This document shows positions 33,596 through 41,915 of a stretch of 64,000 nucleotides of DNA, one piece after another (position 1 is the stretch's first letter; every line of letters begins with the position of its first letter). The position numbers and the translations under genes are program-made. This DNA comes from JAVBLG01 sp031553655. Lineage in GTDB: Bacteria; Desulfobacterota; Desulfovibrionia; Desulfovibrionales; Desulfovibrionaceae. Under the pieces are notes generated by a model. It made no database searches, had not been told where the DNA came from, and was given only the letters and a program-made list of their open reading frames with translations. The stretch covers positions 1-64,000 of the forward strand of contig JAVBLG010000072.1 of assembly GCA_031553655.1 (NCBI GenBank). Direction: 5' to 3'.

Positions 33596-36064
33596 TTACC
33601 CGATATATCCTAATTTTTTCATGGTAGTGCCGCAGATAGCCCAAAATTGCTCCTGTTCTGTGGCAGTCCAGTTCTTCCAACAGGCATCATGCGTTCCGAG
33701 ATTCGTTGCAGCGTCCGGCTCAATACCTTCAAGCCCCAGACAGGAGACTAGCTTGTTGATCTCCGTCCCGTTATTCAGGCTGGAAGCGTCGAAGCGGACT
33801 CGGCAGTGCTCTGGTACGGCGTTAAACTGTTCCAAAATGAACGTGTTCACAAAATTCCAGTGCCAGCACAGCATTTCGTGATGCGTCATGGATGGCCAGC
33901 GTTCAAAGCAGGAATCGCCGGGCATTGGACGGGGCAAACTGAAATTGATCACGTCGTTTTCAACCGGAACGCTCGCTCTATGCGCGGCGGCTTCGCCGCA
34001 AAACAAAGGCTGCTTCGTTCCCTCCCGGTAGCATGTGCCTTTTGCACCATGCAATGCGCGCATCAGAGCCACACTTTCTCGTCCATCACGTGTTATATGA
34101 ATAAATCTGGTATGATAGCGTTCATGCAGCGTTTTTATGAAAGGAAAGAGAACCCATGAATTTTCACCGTACAATTTGCCCTCGAGGCATATTGGAACGG
34201 CGCGGGGGAATAATGCTTTTTCCAGAACATGTTCCGGGTGTTCCAAATGCCCTTCCAGATGCAACCTGGCCTCCTGACCAAATTCGGGGTTCGGTTCATG
34301 CAAAACGGTCGCATTGCCCGCCCGCGACAAAATTGCCGCAAGCTCGTCGGCTCCGGACATTTTGCTGCCGACCAGTAAAAACATCCTGTCATATACAGCT
34401 GAACGTGGAGCCGTGCGCTCATGAAGGTATTTGGTAATTATCAGGTTTTGGCGCATATAATCCATGACGGGTTCAATCATACCCTCAGCTTCAAGAGCCT
34501 TGAAGCTGGAATCGACTCTGGTTGTGGCTGGTGAAGCCTTATGAATGTGAAAAGGGTCGGCGCTTGAGGACCTGTTGCACAACCAGCATGTAGGATCGCG
34601 ATATCCTTGCGCAACGGCTCTTCTAAAATAGCGATATCTGGCGTGGTTCCAGATTTTTTCTTTAAAAATCTCGTCACTCATTGGGAATTTCTGATCATAA
34701 AGGCTTGGTGCGGCACAGCAGGGGCTATGTACAATGCTGTCAGGATTTTGCAATAAATATAATGAACTCCAAGGTTCCGAACAGTGATAAATTAGATCTG
34801 GATCGTATTTCTTTCTTCCGTAGCCATATATAACATACTTTTCACCGAACAGGGGAGCGCCACTAATGTTGATATTTAATGATTCAGCCAACTCCATTGC
34901 TTCTTTTTTGCACTTGTAATAATAATTTTTATGGTTATAATGTGAAACCGCTTTGCGATCGTTGCTTGGCATGTAATCAATAACACCAATATGATCTACT
35001 CCTAGGTCGTGAGCTTTTTTAACAAATTCTTTTATATATTTCAATGAGTCTTCAAATGCGATCATGGTAAGCGATACTGAATTTAATCTATTTCCCGCTG
35101 ACGATCTGAGCTTGCACAGTGCGGAAATTGAATCCACTATTTTTTGATAATAAGTTCCTTTCACGCGAAATATTTTTTCCCACTCATGTTCGTTTGTCGC
35201 GTTCAGTGATATGCTTATTGATGTCAGATTTCTGGCAATATGCTCGACGGTACCTTCTTTGGTAAGGCCTATGCCGTTGGTGATCATGGTGATAGATTGA
35301 GTCTTGTGGGTGGTGTTGACATATTCTACTATCCGGCAAGCATCCGGATGCGCTAACGGATCGGAAATTCCGTAATTAAATTGGATTTGTTTCGCATATT
35401 TTAAAAAAGACATATTAATTACGTCTTGCATCGAAAGCGCATACCTATGCTTTGATGGTGTACTGCAGGTTATACATTTTGCATTGCAGAAAGTGGTTAA
35501 GGCAAAGGATACAAACTGCGGATATGATAATAAAATTTCGTCCTGGCGTATAGTTTCTATCTTGTTTATGATTGTATTATATGGCGCCGGAGTTTCAGAA
35601 TCAGGCAAGTTTTCAGCGAGGCGTATGGCAATATTGTGAAGGTCTTCAAGGATGCCCTTATAATTCATGTTGTAGTCGCAAGAAGGAATAACTTCGAACG
35701 ACAACCCCAATGAGTTTGTGTATCCTGCATTTTTTAATTGTCTGAAAATAGAGGCGATGCTAAAACTAGCTATAATTATGCAATCAGGCTGCAAAGACAT
35801 CAATTCGTGCGGGCCATAAATCATATGCCCGTCCAGGAGTGAGCCCCACTTGTGTTGATCGTTGTCCACAAAGCCGACGAATGGCAGCTCCGCCCCCCAG
35901 GATGCAAGCCATTGGGCATATACGGAACGATAATGTCCCCCTGTTCCCCAGATCACAAGACGTTTGCCGTTAAGTCGGTTTCCAAGGTAGCATTCCTTTC
36001 GGGATACGGCCAGCTCGTAGTCGGAGCTTAGTATTTGTTCTAATAGATGCTCAAAATATTGCAT
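33596..36064 (-). CDS. Rossmann/radical SAM/sulfotransferase fusion, paralogue P3
   Basis: An 822-residue protein that matches P2 nearly end to end, with long identical runs. Motifs: RLVIWGTGGHYRSVY and FVDNDQHKWG in the Rossmann-like part, C193-NAK-C197-IT-C200 for the radical SAM cluster, and a SPASM-like tail CSEPW, CCAAPS, CWLCNRS. The C-terminal part has FLLVGSKMSGADELAAIL and ITRDGRESVALMRALHG. The end, EQEQFWAICGTTMKKLGY, is typical of the sulfotransferase fold. The intergenic gap to P2 is 77 bases. The 3-prime thirds of P2 and P3 are nearly identical even at the DNA level. Confidence 0.8.
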   Translation of the reverse strand: MQYFEHLLEQILSSDYELAVSRKECYLGNRLNGKRLVIWGTGGHYRSVYAQWLASWGAELPFVGFVDNDQHKWGSLLDGHMIYGPHELMSLQPDCIIIASFSIASIFRQLKNAGYTNSLGLSFEVIPSCDYNMNYKGILEDLHNIAIRLAENLPDSETPAPYNTIINKIETIRQDEILLSYPQFVSFALTTFCNAKCITCSTPSKHRYALSMQDVINMSFLKYAKQIQFNYGISDPLAHPDACRIVEYVNTTHKTQSITMITNGIGLTKEGTVEHIARNLTSISISLNATNEHEWEKIFRVKGTYYQKIVDSISALCKLRSSAGNRLNSVSLTMIAFEDSLKYIKEFVKKAHDLGVDHIGVIDYMPSNDRKAVSHYNHKNYYYKCKKEAMELAESLNINISGAPLFGEKYVIYGYGRKKYDPDLIYHCSEPWSSLYLLQNPDSIVHSPCCAAPSLYDQKFPMSDEIFKEKIWNHARYRYFRRAVAQGYRDPTCWLCNRSSSADPFHIHKASPATTRVDSSFKALEAEGMIEPVMDYMRQNLIITKYLHERTAPRSAVYDRMFLLVGSKMSGADELAAILSRAGNATVLHEPNPEFGQEARLHLEGHLEHPEHVLEKALFPRAVPICLEGKLYGENSWVLFPFIKTLHERYHTRFIHITRDGRESVALMRALHGAKGTCYREGTKQPLFCGEAAAHRASVPVENDVINFSLPRPMPGDSCFERWPSMTHHEMLCWHWNFVNTFILEQFNAVPEHCRVRFDASSLNNGTEINKLVSCLGLEGIEPDAATNLGTHDACWKNWTATEQEQFWAICGTTMKKLGYIG

Positions 36065-36115
36065 ATTTTTCCCAACTGAGGAGTAATTTTTGTATTTGGT
36101 AGAAAATCCTGAGCG

Positions 36116-38674
36116 TTATATTTTAGTTTTTTCAGGAACCAAGTACCCCAAGCGCAACATGGCCGGAGTACATATTTCCCAAAATTGTTCTAGTTCTTTA
36201 TCACTCCAATCTTGCCAGGACATTGATTGTTGGGCGTTATCCAGGCGCTCGGGTATTGAATCAACGCGTAATGCCGGCATGCGCCGAACGGAATTTTCTT
36301 CTATGCCGCTTAGTCCCAGAAAATCAGCTACTTTAAAGATTTCTTCAACCATGTTTGCATAAGAGTAATCCATGCGTATCCAATTTGCCGAAGGCATCCT
36401 CTCAAGTTGGTCAATTATGCGCATATTACAGAAATTCCAATACCAGCAAAGCATTTCATGGTGGGTCATGGACGGCCAGAGTTCATAATAAGGATCTCCC
36501 GGCAATGGTCTCGGACGGCTGAAATCGGCCATGTCCTCAGAAACCGGTAACCCGGCCAGCGCGGCTTTCGCCCGTTTGCTCAACGACGGCTTAGATCCGC
36601 CTTCGCGGTACAAATTGCCGACCATCTCGGCATGCCAATTACGCATAGCAGCCACACAATCTCTTCCATCACGGGTGATGTGCACAAATCTGGAACAGAA
36701 TTTTGTGAACAGGAGTTCGGCAAAGGTGAACAGCGCCGGATTTTTTTCTCCGTATAATTTGCCTTCCGCGCATATTTTATGGGCTCTTGGAAATAATATT
36801 TGCTCAAGCACAAGCTCCGGATATTCCAGAATACCATCCTGGTGTAGACGGCTTTCATAACAAAAATTTGGTTCAGGTTCATTCAAACATACAGCATTGT
36901 CCGCTTGAGCCAGAATGTCGGTCAGGCCGGCTGCCCCGGAGCAGGCACAGCCCAGCAAAAAGAACATTCGGTTATGCACGGCGACACGGGGCGCGGCGCG
37001 CTCGCGCATATAGCGCAGAGCCAGTTCCGCCTGACTCGAATACGTATCCATGTTTTCATGAGGAACATTCCGCATTCGACCGGACGAGAACGGTTTCATG
37101 TAGTTATGCGCTTTAAGGAAAATATTTTTATCTGAAGGGTCGGACAGATCCGAGTTCATGCACACCTGGCAAAATGCATCCCCGCCTTTGTCGGCCAAAG
37201 AGCGGCGTGTATTTTGTAATATGGCCCCATTCCATATATTCATAAAAGCATTTTCTGTAAGTGATTGATATTCCCAGGAATCATTCAGATGGAAGCCGTT
37301 GCAGCAAAAATTAGCCAGACTTGTTTGTTTATTTATGGTTGATGGTTTAATGAAAAATATACTTGTCCATGGAGAGTTACAGATGATATTTTTGTGGATA
37401 TTTTGCTTCCATCTGCAACCAGCATTAATGAAACGTGGAGAAGAAAATTTTGGCGCATATGTTGTGGTGATGCCGTATTTGGCTGATAACTCAAGTGCTT
37501 TATCTATATGTTTGTCGCGAAAATGCTTGCAATTGTATAATGAATTGGTTTCTGCATTTTGTTCTGTATTTTTATAATTAAAAAACTGGTAATCTATAAA
37601 ACTGATCGTATCTGCGCCTACATCTTTGCCAACGCGTACAAATGACTCCATTTCTTTAAAATTGTCATTATGTAAAACCATTGATAGTAGTATTGTTTTT
37701 ATTCTATAGTCGCCTTGTTTCTTCACTTTTGATAATTTTGCAATCATTGAAGTAGTGTTTTTGAAAGATCCATACTCTGGGCATATAGTAGCTTTCCACG
37801 TATCTTCGCTGGCGGCGTTAAGCGATATCTGAATGCAGTCCATATGACGCGCAACGCAATTTATAATTTTTTCGTTTAACGATATTCCGTTTGTAGTTAT
37901 TCTTGTTTCGGAATTTTTGAAATTACTTCCAATATATTCTAATATAGAACAAAAATTTGGATTTGTCAGTGAGTCGCTGATTCCTGAATTGAGCCCTATG
38001 TCCTTTACATATTTTAACCAGGTTAAGGTGGAAATATCTTCCACTTTTGGATAAATATTCTCATTAACGGTATGGTAGCAAAACGAGCATTTAGCATTAC
38101 ATCTATTGCTCAACGCAAGTCCAACAGTTTGCGGGTATGAAAGGAGGGCATGCTTGCCCAATATGTATTCAATACTATTCAACAAAGCATTGTCATCAGC
38201 CGGAGTAAGGCTTTGATGTATTCTATTGAAAATATATATGGAAAGTTCTTCCAGTTTTTGACGTATAGCTGCTATTCGCTCTTTACTGTCACTTCCCATC
38301 ATCATCAATCCGGGGAAGCATGTGGCTCCGATCATGCCTTTGTAACGCATTGCTGCTAATTGTTTGTAGATTGCTTCTGTTGCATAACTGGCAATAAGGA
38401 TACATTCTGGAGCCAAAGATGGCAGATACTCTGGAGAGTAAATAGGGTATCCATCTTGCGATGAGCCCGATTTGGATGGGGCATTGTCAAAAAAACCAAT
38501 AAATTTTATATCATTAATGTTGGCACTTAGCCATGGCGCATAGTGATCGCGATAATTCCTGCCTGTTCCCCATATGGCTACCCGCATTCCTGAAGTATTG
38601 TAGTCTGGGGTAAAGTATTTCTCACTATAATGTATTGAATATAGAAGATTGAAAAAAGATGGCTCGGTCAGCAT
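36116..38674 (-). CDS. Rossmann/radical SAM/sulfotransferase fusion, paralogue P4
   Basis: An 852-residue protein and the most diverged of the four with intact motifs. It has VAIWGTGRNYRDHY with FFDNAPSKSG, the cluster site C192-NAK-C196-SF-C199, and a SPASM-like tail (CNSPW, FCCNGF, CQVCMNS). The sulfotransferase-like domain shows FFLLGCACSGAAGLTDIL, ITRDGRDCVAAMRNWH and KELEQFWEICTPAMLRLGY. P4 is the first of the minus-strand series, 113 bases downstream of the asnB-like gene at 38788. Like the others it is AT-rich. Confidence 0.78.
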   Translation of the reverse strand: MLTEPSFFNLLYSIHYSEKYFTPDYNTSGMRVAIWGTGRNYRDHYAPWLSANINDIKFIGFFDNAPSKSGSSQDGYPIYSPEYLPSLAPECILIASYATEAIYKQLAAMRYKGMIGATCFPGLMMMGSDSKERIAAIRQKLEELSIYIFNRIHQSLTPADDNALLNSIEYILGKHALLSYPQTVGLALSNRCNAKCSFCYHTVNENIYPKVEDISTLTWLKYVKDIGLNSGISDSLTNPNFCSILEYIGSNFKNSETRITTNGISLNEKIINCVARHMDCIQISLNAASEDTWKATICPEYGSFKNTTSMIAKLSKVKKQGDYRIKTILLSMVLHNDNFKEMESFVRVGKDVGADTISFIDYQFFNYKNTEQNAETNSLYNCKHFRDKHIDKALELSAKYGITTTYAPKFSSPRFINAGCRWKQNIHKNIICNSPWTSIFFIKPSTINKQTSLANFCCNGFHLNDSWEYQSLTENAFMNIWNGAILQNTRRSLADKGGDAFCQVCMNSDLSDPSDKNIFLKAHNYMKPFSSGRMRNVPHENMDTYSSQAELALRYMRERAAPRVAVHNRMFFLLGCACSGAAGLTDILAQADNAVCLNEPEPNFCYESRLHQDGILEYPELVLEQILFPRAHKICAEGKLYGEKNPALFTFAELLFTKFCSRFVHITRDGRDCVAAMRNWHAEMVGNLYREGGSKPSLSKRAKAALAGLPVSEDMADFSRPRPLPGDPYYELWPSMTHHEMLCWYWNFCNMRIIDQLERMPSANWIRMDYSYANMVEEIFKVADFLGLSGIEENSVRRMPALRVDSIPERLDNAQQSMSWQDWSDKELEQFWEICTPAMLRLGYLVPEKTKI

Positions 38675-38787
38675 ATTTTTATTACAATGTTACATCGTTA
38701 TTAAAAATTTGACTATTTGTTGTTACATTCGGCTTTAAATATGGTAACGTTGCCCTATTTAAAATAGTCGTCCGGAATTTGGCATAT

Positions 38788-40683
38788 TCATGCCGCTACT
38801 CCTCTATTAAAATGCTCTTGCAAATAATATTCCACACACAACAGCGACCAGATGAAGAGACGCCGGTTGACCGTGCCGTCCATATGTTCCATGACCATGC
38901 GGCTGACGATTTTGCGATCCAGTACATTATGAATGAGCGGGTTGCCTTCCAGCAGCAGCGAGCGCACATAGTCCATGCTGCGCCCGCGAAACCAGCTGGC
39001 GTCGGGCGCGGAAAAGCCCTGTTTGGCGGCGGTGGTGACTTCTTCGGGCAAAATGCGGCTCAGGGCGCTACGCAGCAACACCTTGCCGTCGCCGGTGTGA
39101 CGGTAGTAATTCCAGCTTTTGGGGCCGGGCGTGTTCTCGTCTTCGCGCCATGATTCATTCAATTTGTTCAAGCGCGCCGAAACCGGCAGACGAAGCGCGA
39201 AATCAACAAGATCATTATCCAGAAACGGCACTCTTGTTTCCAGACCGTGGGCCATGGACAGCTTGTCTTCCACCAGCAGCAGGCTGTGCAGAAAAGTTTT
39301 GGCCTCAAAACTCAGCGACAGATTTATGTAATCTTCGGGAGTCACCGGACGCATGGGCATGTCTTCCAGCACGGCGCGGAAAATCTCGCGCGGTTCTTCG
39401 GCACGTACTTCGTTCCATATCGGCGCCAGCAGGGCGGGGCGCAGCTCGTCCGGCACCAGGCGCTGCCAGAAGCTGTAATAATTGTCGAAAAAATTGGCCG
39501 AGCCGCCGTTTATCGCCCGATAGTACCGCCAAGGGTAGCCGCCGAATAATTCGTCGCTGCCCGCACCGCACAGGGCTACTTTTACAAATTTGGACGCCAG
39601 GCGGGCGATATAATAATTGGGATAGCTCTGGCCCACACGCGGTTCTTCCAGGTGATGCACCAAGGATGGCAGCACTCGTTCCATGTCTCCGGCTTTAAGC
39701 ACCACCTCGTAGCCTTCGGTGCCGAATTCATAGGCCATGCGTTCGGCCCGTTCTCTTTCGTCAAAATGTAGTTCCAGGCCGGAAATGGAATGCAGATCAA
39801 AACCGCAGGTGAATGTGGGCATGCCCGGCAAACGGCGCGCGGCCAGACAGGTTACTGCCCCGGAGTCAAGCCCGCCGCTCAAATACGAACCCACCGGCAC
39901 ATCGCTCACCAGTTGGCGTTCAACAGCCTGATCCAGCAAATGCAAAAATTCGTCTTCATAATCCCGTGGGGTAGCGGCGCGTTCCGGAGCACTGAAGGTG
40001 AAGCTCCAATAGCGTTCCGGCTTCAGAGAACCGGCGCCGAAGTGTCTGTCTCCCGGCCGGATCAGCACGCGGCTGCCTGCGGGGAACAGCTTTATCCCTT
40101 TGATAAAAGTGCGATCTGTAAAAAAATTCTGAAAAGTGAAATACTCGGCCATAGCCCCGGCATCCAGATTAACACGGGTGGCCGGATGGGCCAGCAAGGC
40201 TTTCTGTTCCGAGCCGAACAGCAGCATGCCGTTGAAAAAGCCGTAGTACAGCGGCTTGGCTCCATAACGGTCGCGGGCCAGGAACAGAGTTTTCTCCTCC
40301 TTGTCCCACACGGCCATGGCAAAAACTCCGTTAAAACGGGCCACGCACTCCGTTCCCCATCGAGCATAGGCCTCAAGCACCACTTCGGTGTCGGAGCGGG
40401 TTCGGAATGCGGCCCCATCCTGACGCAGCAGTTGTCTTAGTTCCCTGTAATTATAAAGCTCGCCGTTATATGTGATACAATAGCGGCCATTGCTCATGGG
40501 CTGTCCGGCCGCCTCGGAAATGTCGATTATACTAAGCCGCCTGTGCCCCAGGCCGATGCCGGGCTCGCGCCACAGCCCGTAGCCGTCCGGCCCTCGGTGT
40601 GCCAGGCTGTCCGTCATGCGCCTCAAGATTGATTCATCAATTGGCCCGTTATCAGCAAGAAAAATACCGGCTATTCCGCACAT
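38788..40683 (-). CDS. glutamine-hydrolysing asparagine synthase-type amidotransferase (second copy)
   Basis: A 631-residue class II amidotransferase plus synthetase. MCGIAGIFLADNGPI places Cys2 as the nucleophile, GHRRLSIIDISEAAG and YNGELYNYRELR are glutaminase motifs, and SYLSGGLDSGAVTCL is the ATP pyrophosphatase loop. An ATG six bases earlier (40689) would add two residues, but AAGGA fits the 40683 start and the mature N-terminal cysteine. Such proteins amidate carboxylates, which in glycan loci are often uronates. It overlaps the upstream GT2 gene by 13 bases. Confidence 0.85.
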   Translation of the reverse strand: MCGIAGIFLADNGPIDESILRRMTDSLAHRGPDGYGLWREPGIGLGHRRLSIIDISEAAGQPMSNGRYCITYNGELYNYRELRQLLRQDGAAFRTRSDTEVVLEAYARWGTECVARFNGVFAMAVWDKEEKTLFLARDRYGAKPLYYGFFNGMLLFGSEQKALLAHPATRVNLDAGAMAEYFTFQNFFTDRTFIKGIKLFPAGSRVLIRPGDRHFGAGSLKPERYWSFTFSAPERAATPRDYEDEFLHLLDQAVERQLVSDVPVGSYLSGGLDSGAVTCLAARRLPGMPTFTCGFDLHSISGLELHFDERERAERMAYEFGTEGYEVVLKAGDMERVLPSLVHHLEEPRVGQSYPNYYIARLASKFVKVALCGAGSDELFGGYPWRYYRAINGGSANFFDNYYSFWQRLVPDELRPALLAPIWNEVRAEEPREIFRAVLEDMPMRPVTPEDYINLSLSFEAKTFLHSLLLVEDKLSMAHGLETRVPFLDNDLVDFALRLPVSARLNKLNESWREDENTPGPKSWNYYRHTGDGKVLLRSALSRILPEEVTTAAKQGFSAPDASWFRGRSMDYVRSLLLEGNPLIHNVLDRKIVSRMVMEHMDGTVNRRLFIWSLLCVEYYLQEHFNRGVAA

Positions 40684-41507
40684 AGGCATTCCTTGGTGCG
40701 GGAACGCGCATATTCCCGCGCTTCTTCAGTCAGTCGGCAGGAATGGCGCAGCAGGGCATTAAAGCGCTCCCGCCCGTGCAGCCCCACCTGCCTCCCGGCG
40801 TGCGTGCGCACGGAATACAGTGCAAGCGGCACATGCACAAATTTGGCTTCATTGCGGGCAAAGCGCAGATAACACTCGTGATCGTCGGCTTCGGCGTTTT
40901 CGTCGTACCAGCCGAAGCGTTCATGCAGGTCGCGCCGGTATAAGGTTGCAACTCCGCATAAATACCAGTCTTCGAAGCAGGCCTTGAAACTGTAATCCGG
41001 TAATTTGAATTCGCGCAGGATGCGCTGGTTGTCGTCTATGACGAGCATATCCGCATAGGCGAAGTCGGCCTGATTTTCTTCAAGCGCGCGCACCAGGTGG
41101 GAAACGCATTGTGGGTGCATGATGTCGTCCGTAGCCATAAAAGTGCAAAATTCGCCCTTGGCCGCCCGCAATCCACGATTGTAGGTGGCGGTGGACCCCA
41201 TGTTACGTTCATTTTTCATGAAGGTAACGGTTCGTCCTGTCTGTGAGTAGCGGTGGTGAAAGCGTCGCATAATTTCACCGCTTCGTTCGTCATAGCGGGC
41301 GGCATATGAGGTTTCCTCCTCTGCCATATCCCGCAGGAAGCCTAGTATTACCGCTTCGGATTCGTCTGTTGAGCAATCGTCCACAATAATTAACTCTATA
41401 TTGGGATAATCCTGGAACATAACCGAATCCAGGCAGGCTCCCACATACGGAGCCTGGTTGTGGCTGGGAGCCACGATGGAAACCAGAGGGTAAATTTTAT
41501 CATTCAT
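40671..41507 (-). CDS. family GT2 glycosyltransferase
   Basis: A 278-residue GT-A enzyme. VSIVAPSHNQAPYVGACLDSV is the N-terminal nucleotide-binding start, ELIIVDDCSTDESEA the acidic strand and FCTFMATDDIMHPQC the D-x-D-like metal site. ADDHECYLRFA near residues 215-225 gives the catalytic acidic residue. The C-terminus is short, so it probably adds one sugar rather than polymerising. ATG 41507 is chosen over a GTG at 41534. The start lies in a 408-base gap before the divergent Maf-type gene. Confidence 0.8.
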   Translation of the reverse strand: MNDKIYPLVSIVAPSHNQAPYVGACLDSVMFQDYPNIELIIVDDCSTDESEAVILGFLRDMAEEETSYAARYDERSGEIMRRFHHRYSQTGRTVTFMKNERNMGSTATYNRGLRAAKGEFCTFMATDDIMHPQCVSHLVRALEENQADFAYADMLVIDDNQRILREFKLPDYSFKACFEDWYLCGVATLYRRDLHERFGWYDENAEADDHECYLRFARNEAKFVHVPLALYSVRTHAGRQVGLHGRERFNALLRHSCRLTEEAREYARSRTKECLCAE

Positions 41508-41786
41508 AGGGGGTAGCACCTGCCGTCGTTCCACCCCTTGGCGGCGGCAATCATCCGGCTTGGCTGTATATATTTTTTATAATTAGGGCCGCATTCGGTC
41601 AGGCCGGCCTGGGTTCAAATTTTTTGCCGCATTGGCCCATTTTATTTTCTCAAATGATTGGGCCGATTATTTTATTCATTCTTACAATTTATTCGATAAC
41701 CATGCAAATGGTTTGTTGCGTAAAAATATATAAGCGTGCAAATATTTATATGATTCTGGGCGTAGTTTTATGCGGATGGTTCAGTC

Positions 41787-41802
41787 TGGCCAGTTAATTG
41801 CT
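41787..41802 (+). promoter_or_regulatory. candidate sigma-54 promoter for the Maf-type gene
   Basis: TGGCCAGTTAATTGCT matches the sigma-54 consensus TGGCAC-G-N4-TTGCW, with GG and GC exactly ten bases apart; two of the specified positions differ. It is about 110 bases before the start codon. Flagellar and flagellin-modification genes are often sigma-54 dependent. Confidence 0.5.
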
Positions 41803-41877
41803 TGCAAAGTAAATAAACAAATGCTACTCGTCTGTAATTGCTGGGTTGACGGAAAATGTGAGTCGGGGTGTCAATAA

Positions 41878-41896
41878 TTACAGAATAATTCTGTAA
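41878..41896. promoter_or_regulatory. perfect 9-bp-arm palindrome in the leader of the Maf-type gene
   Basis: TTACAGAAT-A-ATTCTGTAA lies about 20 bases before the start codon and downstream of the sigma-54-type site. It looks like a binding site for a dimeric repressor. Confidence 0.5.
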
Positions 41897-41915
41897 AATT
41901 TGAAGGTTGCAGGCC

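Larger units (their letters stand above)
41508..41915. other. 408-bp divergent intergenic region, AT-rich
   Basis: No convincing coding frame exists here. Besides the sigma-54-type site and palindrome listed separately, it is AT-rich from about 41640, as expected for a promoter region serving the two outward-reading genes. Confidence 0.7.
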
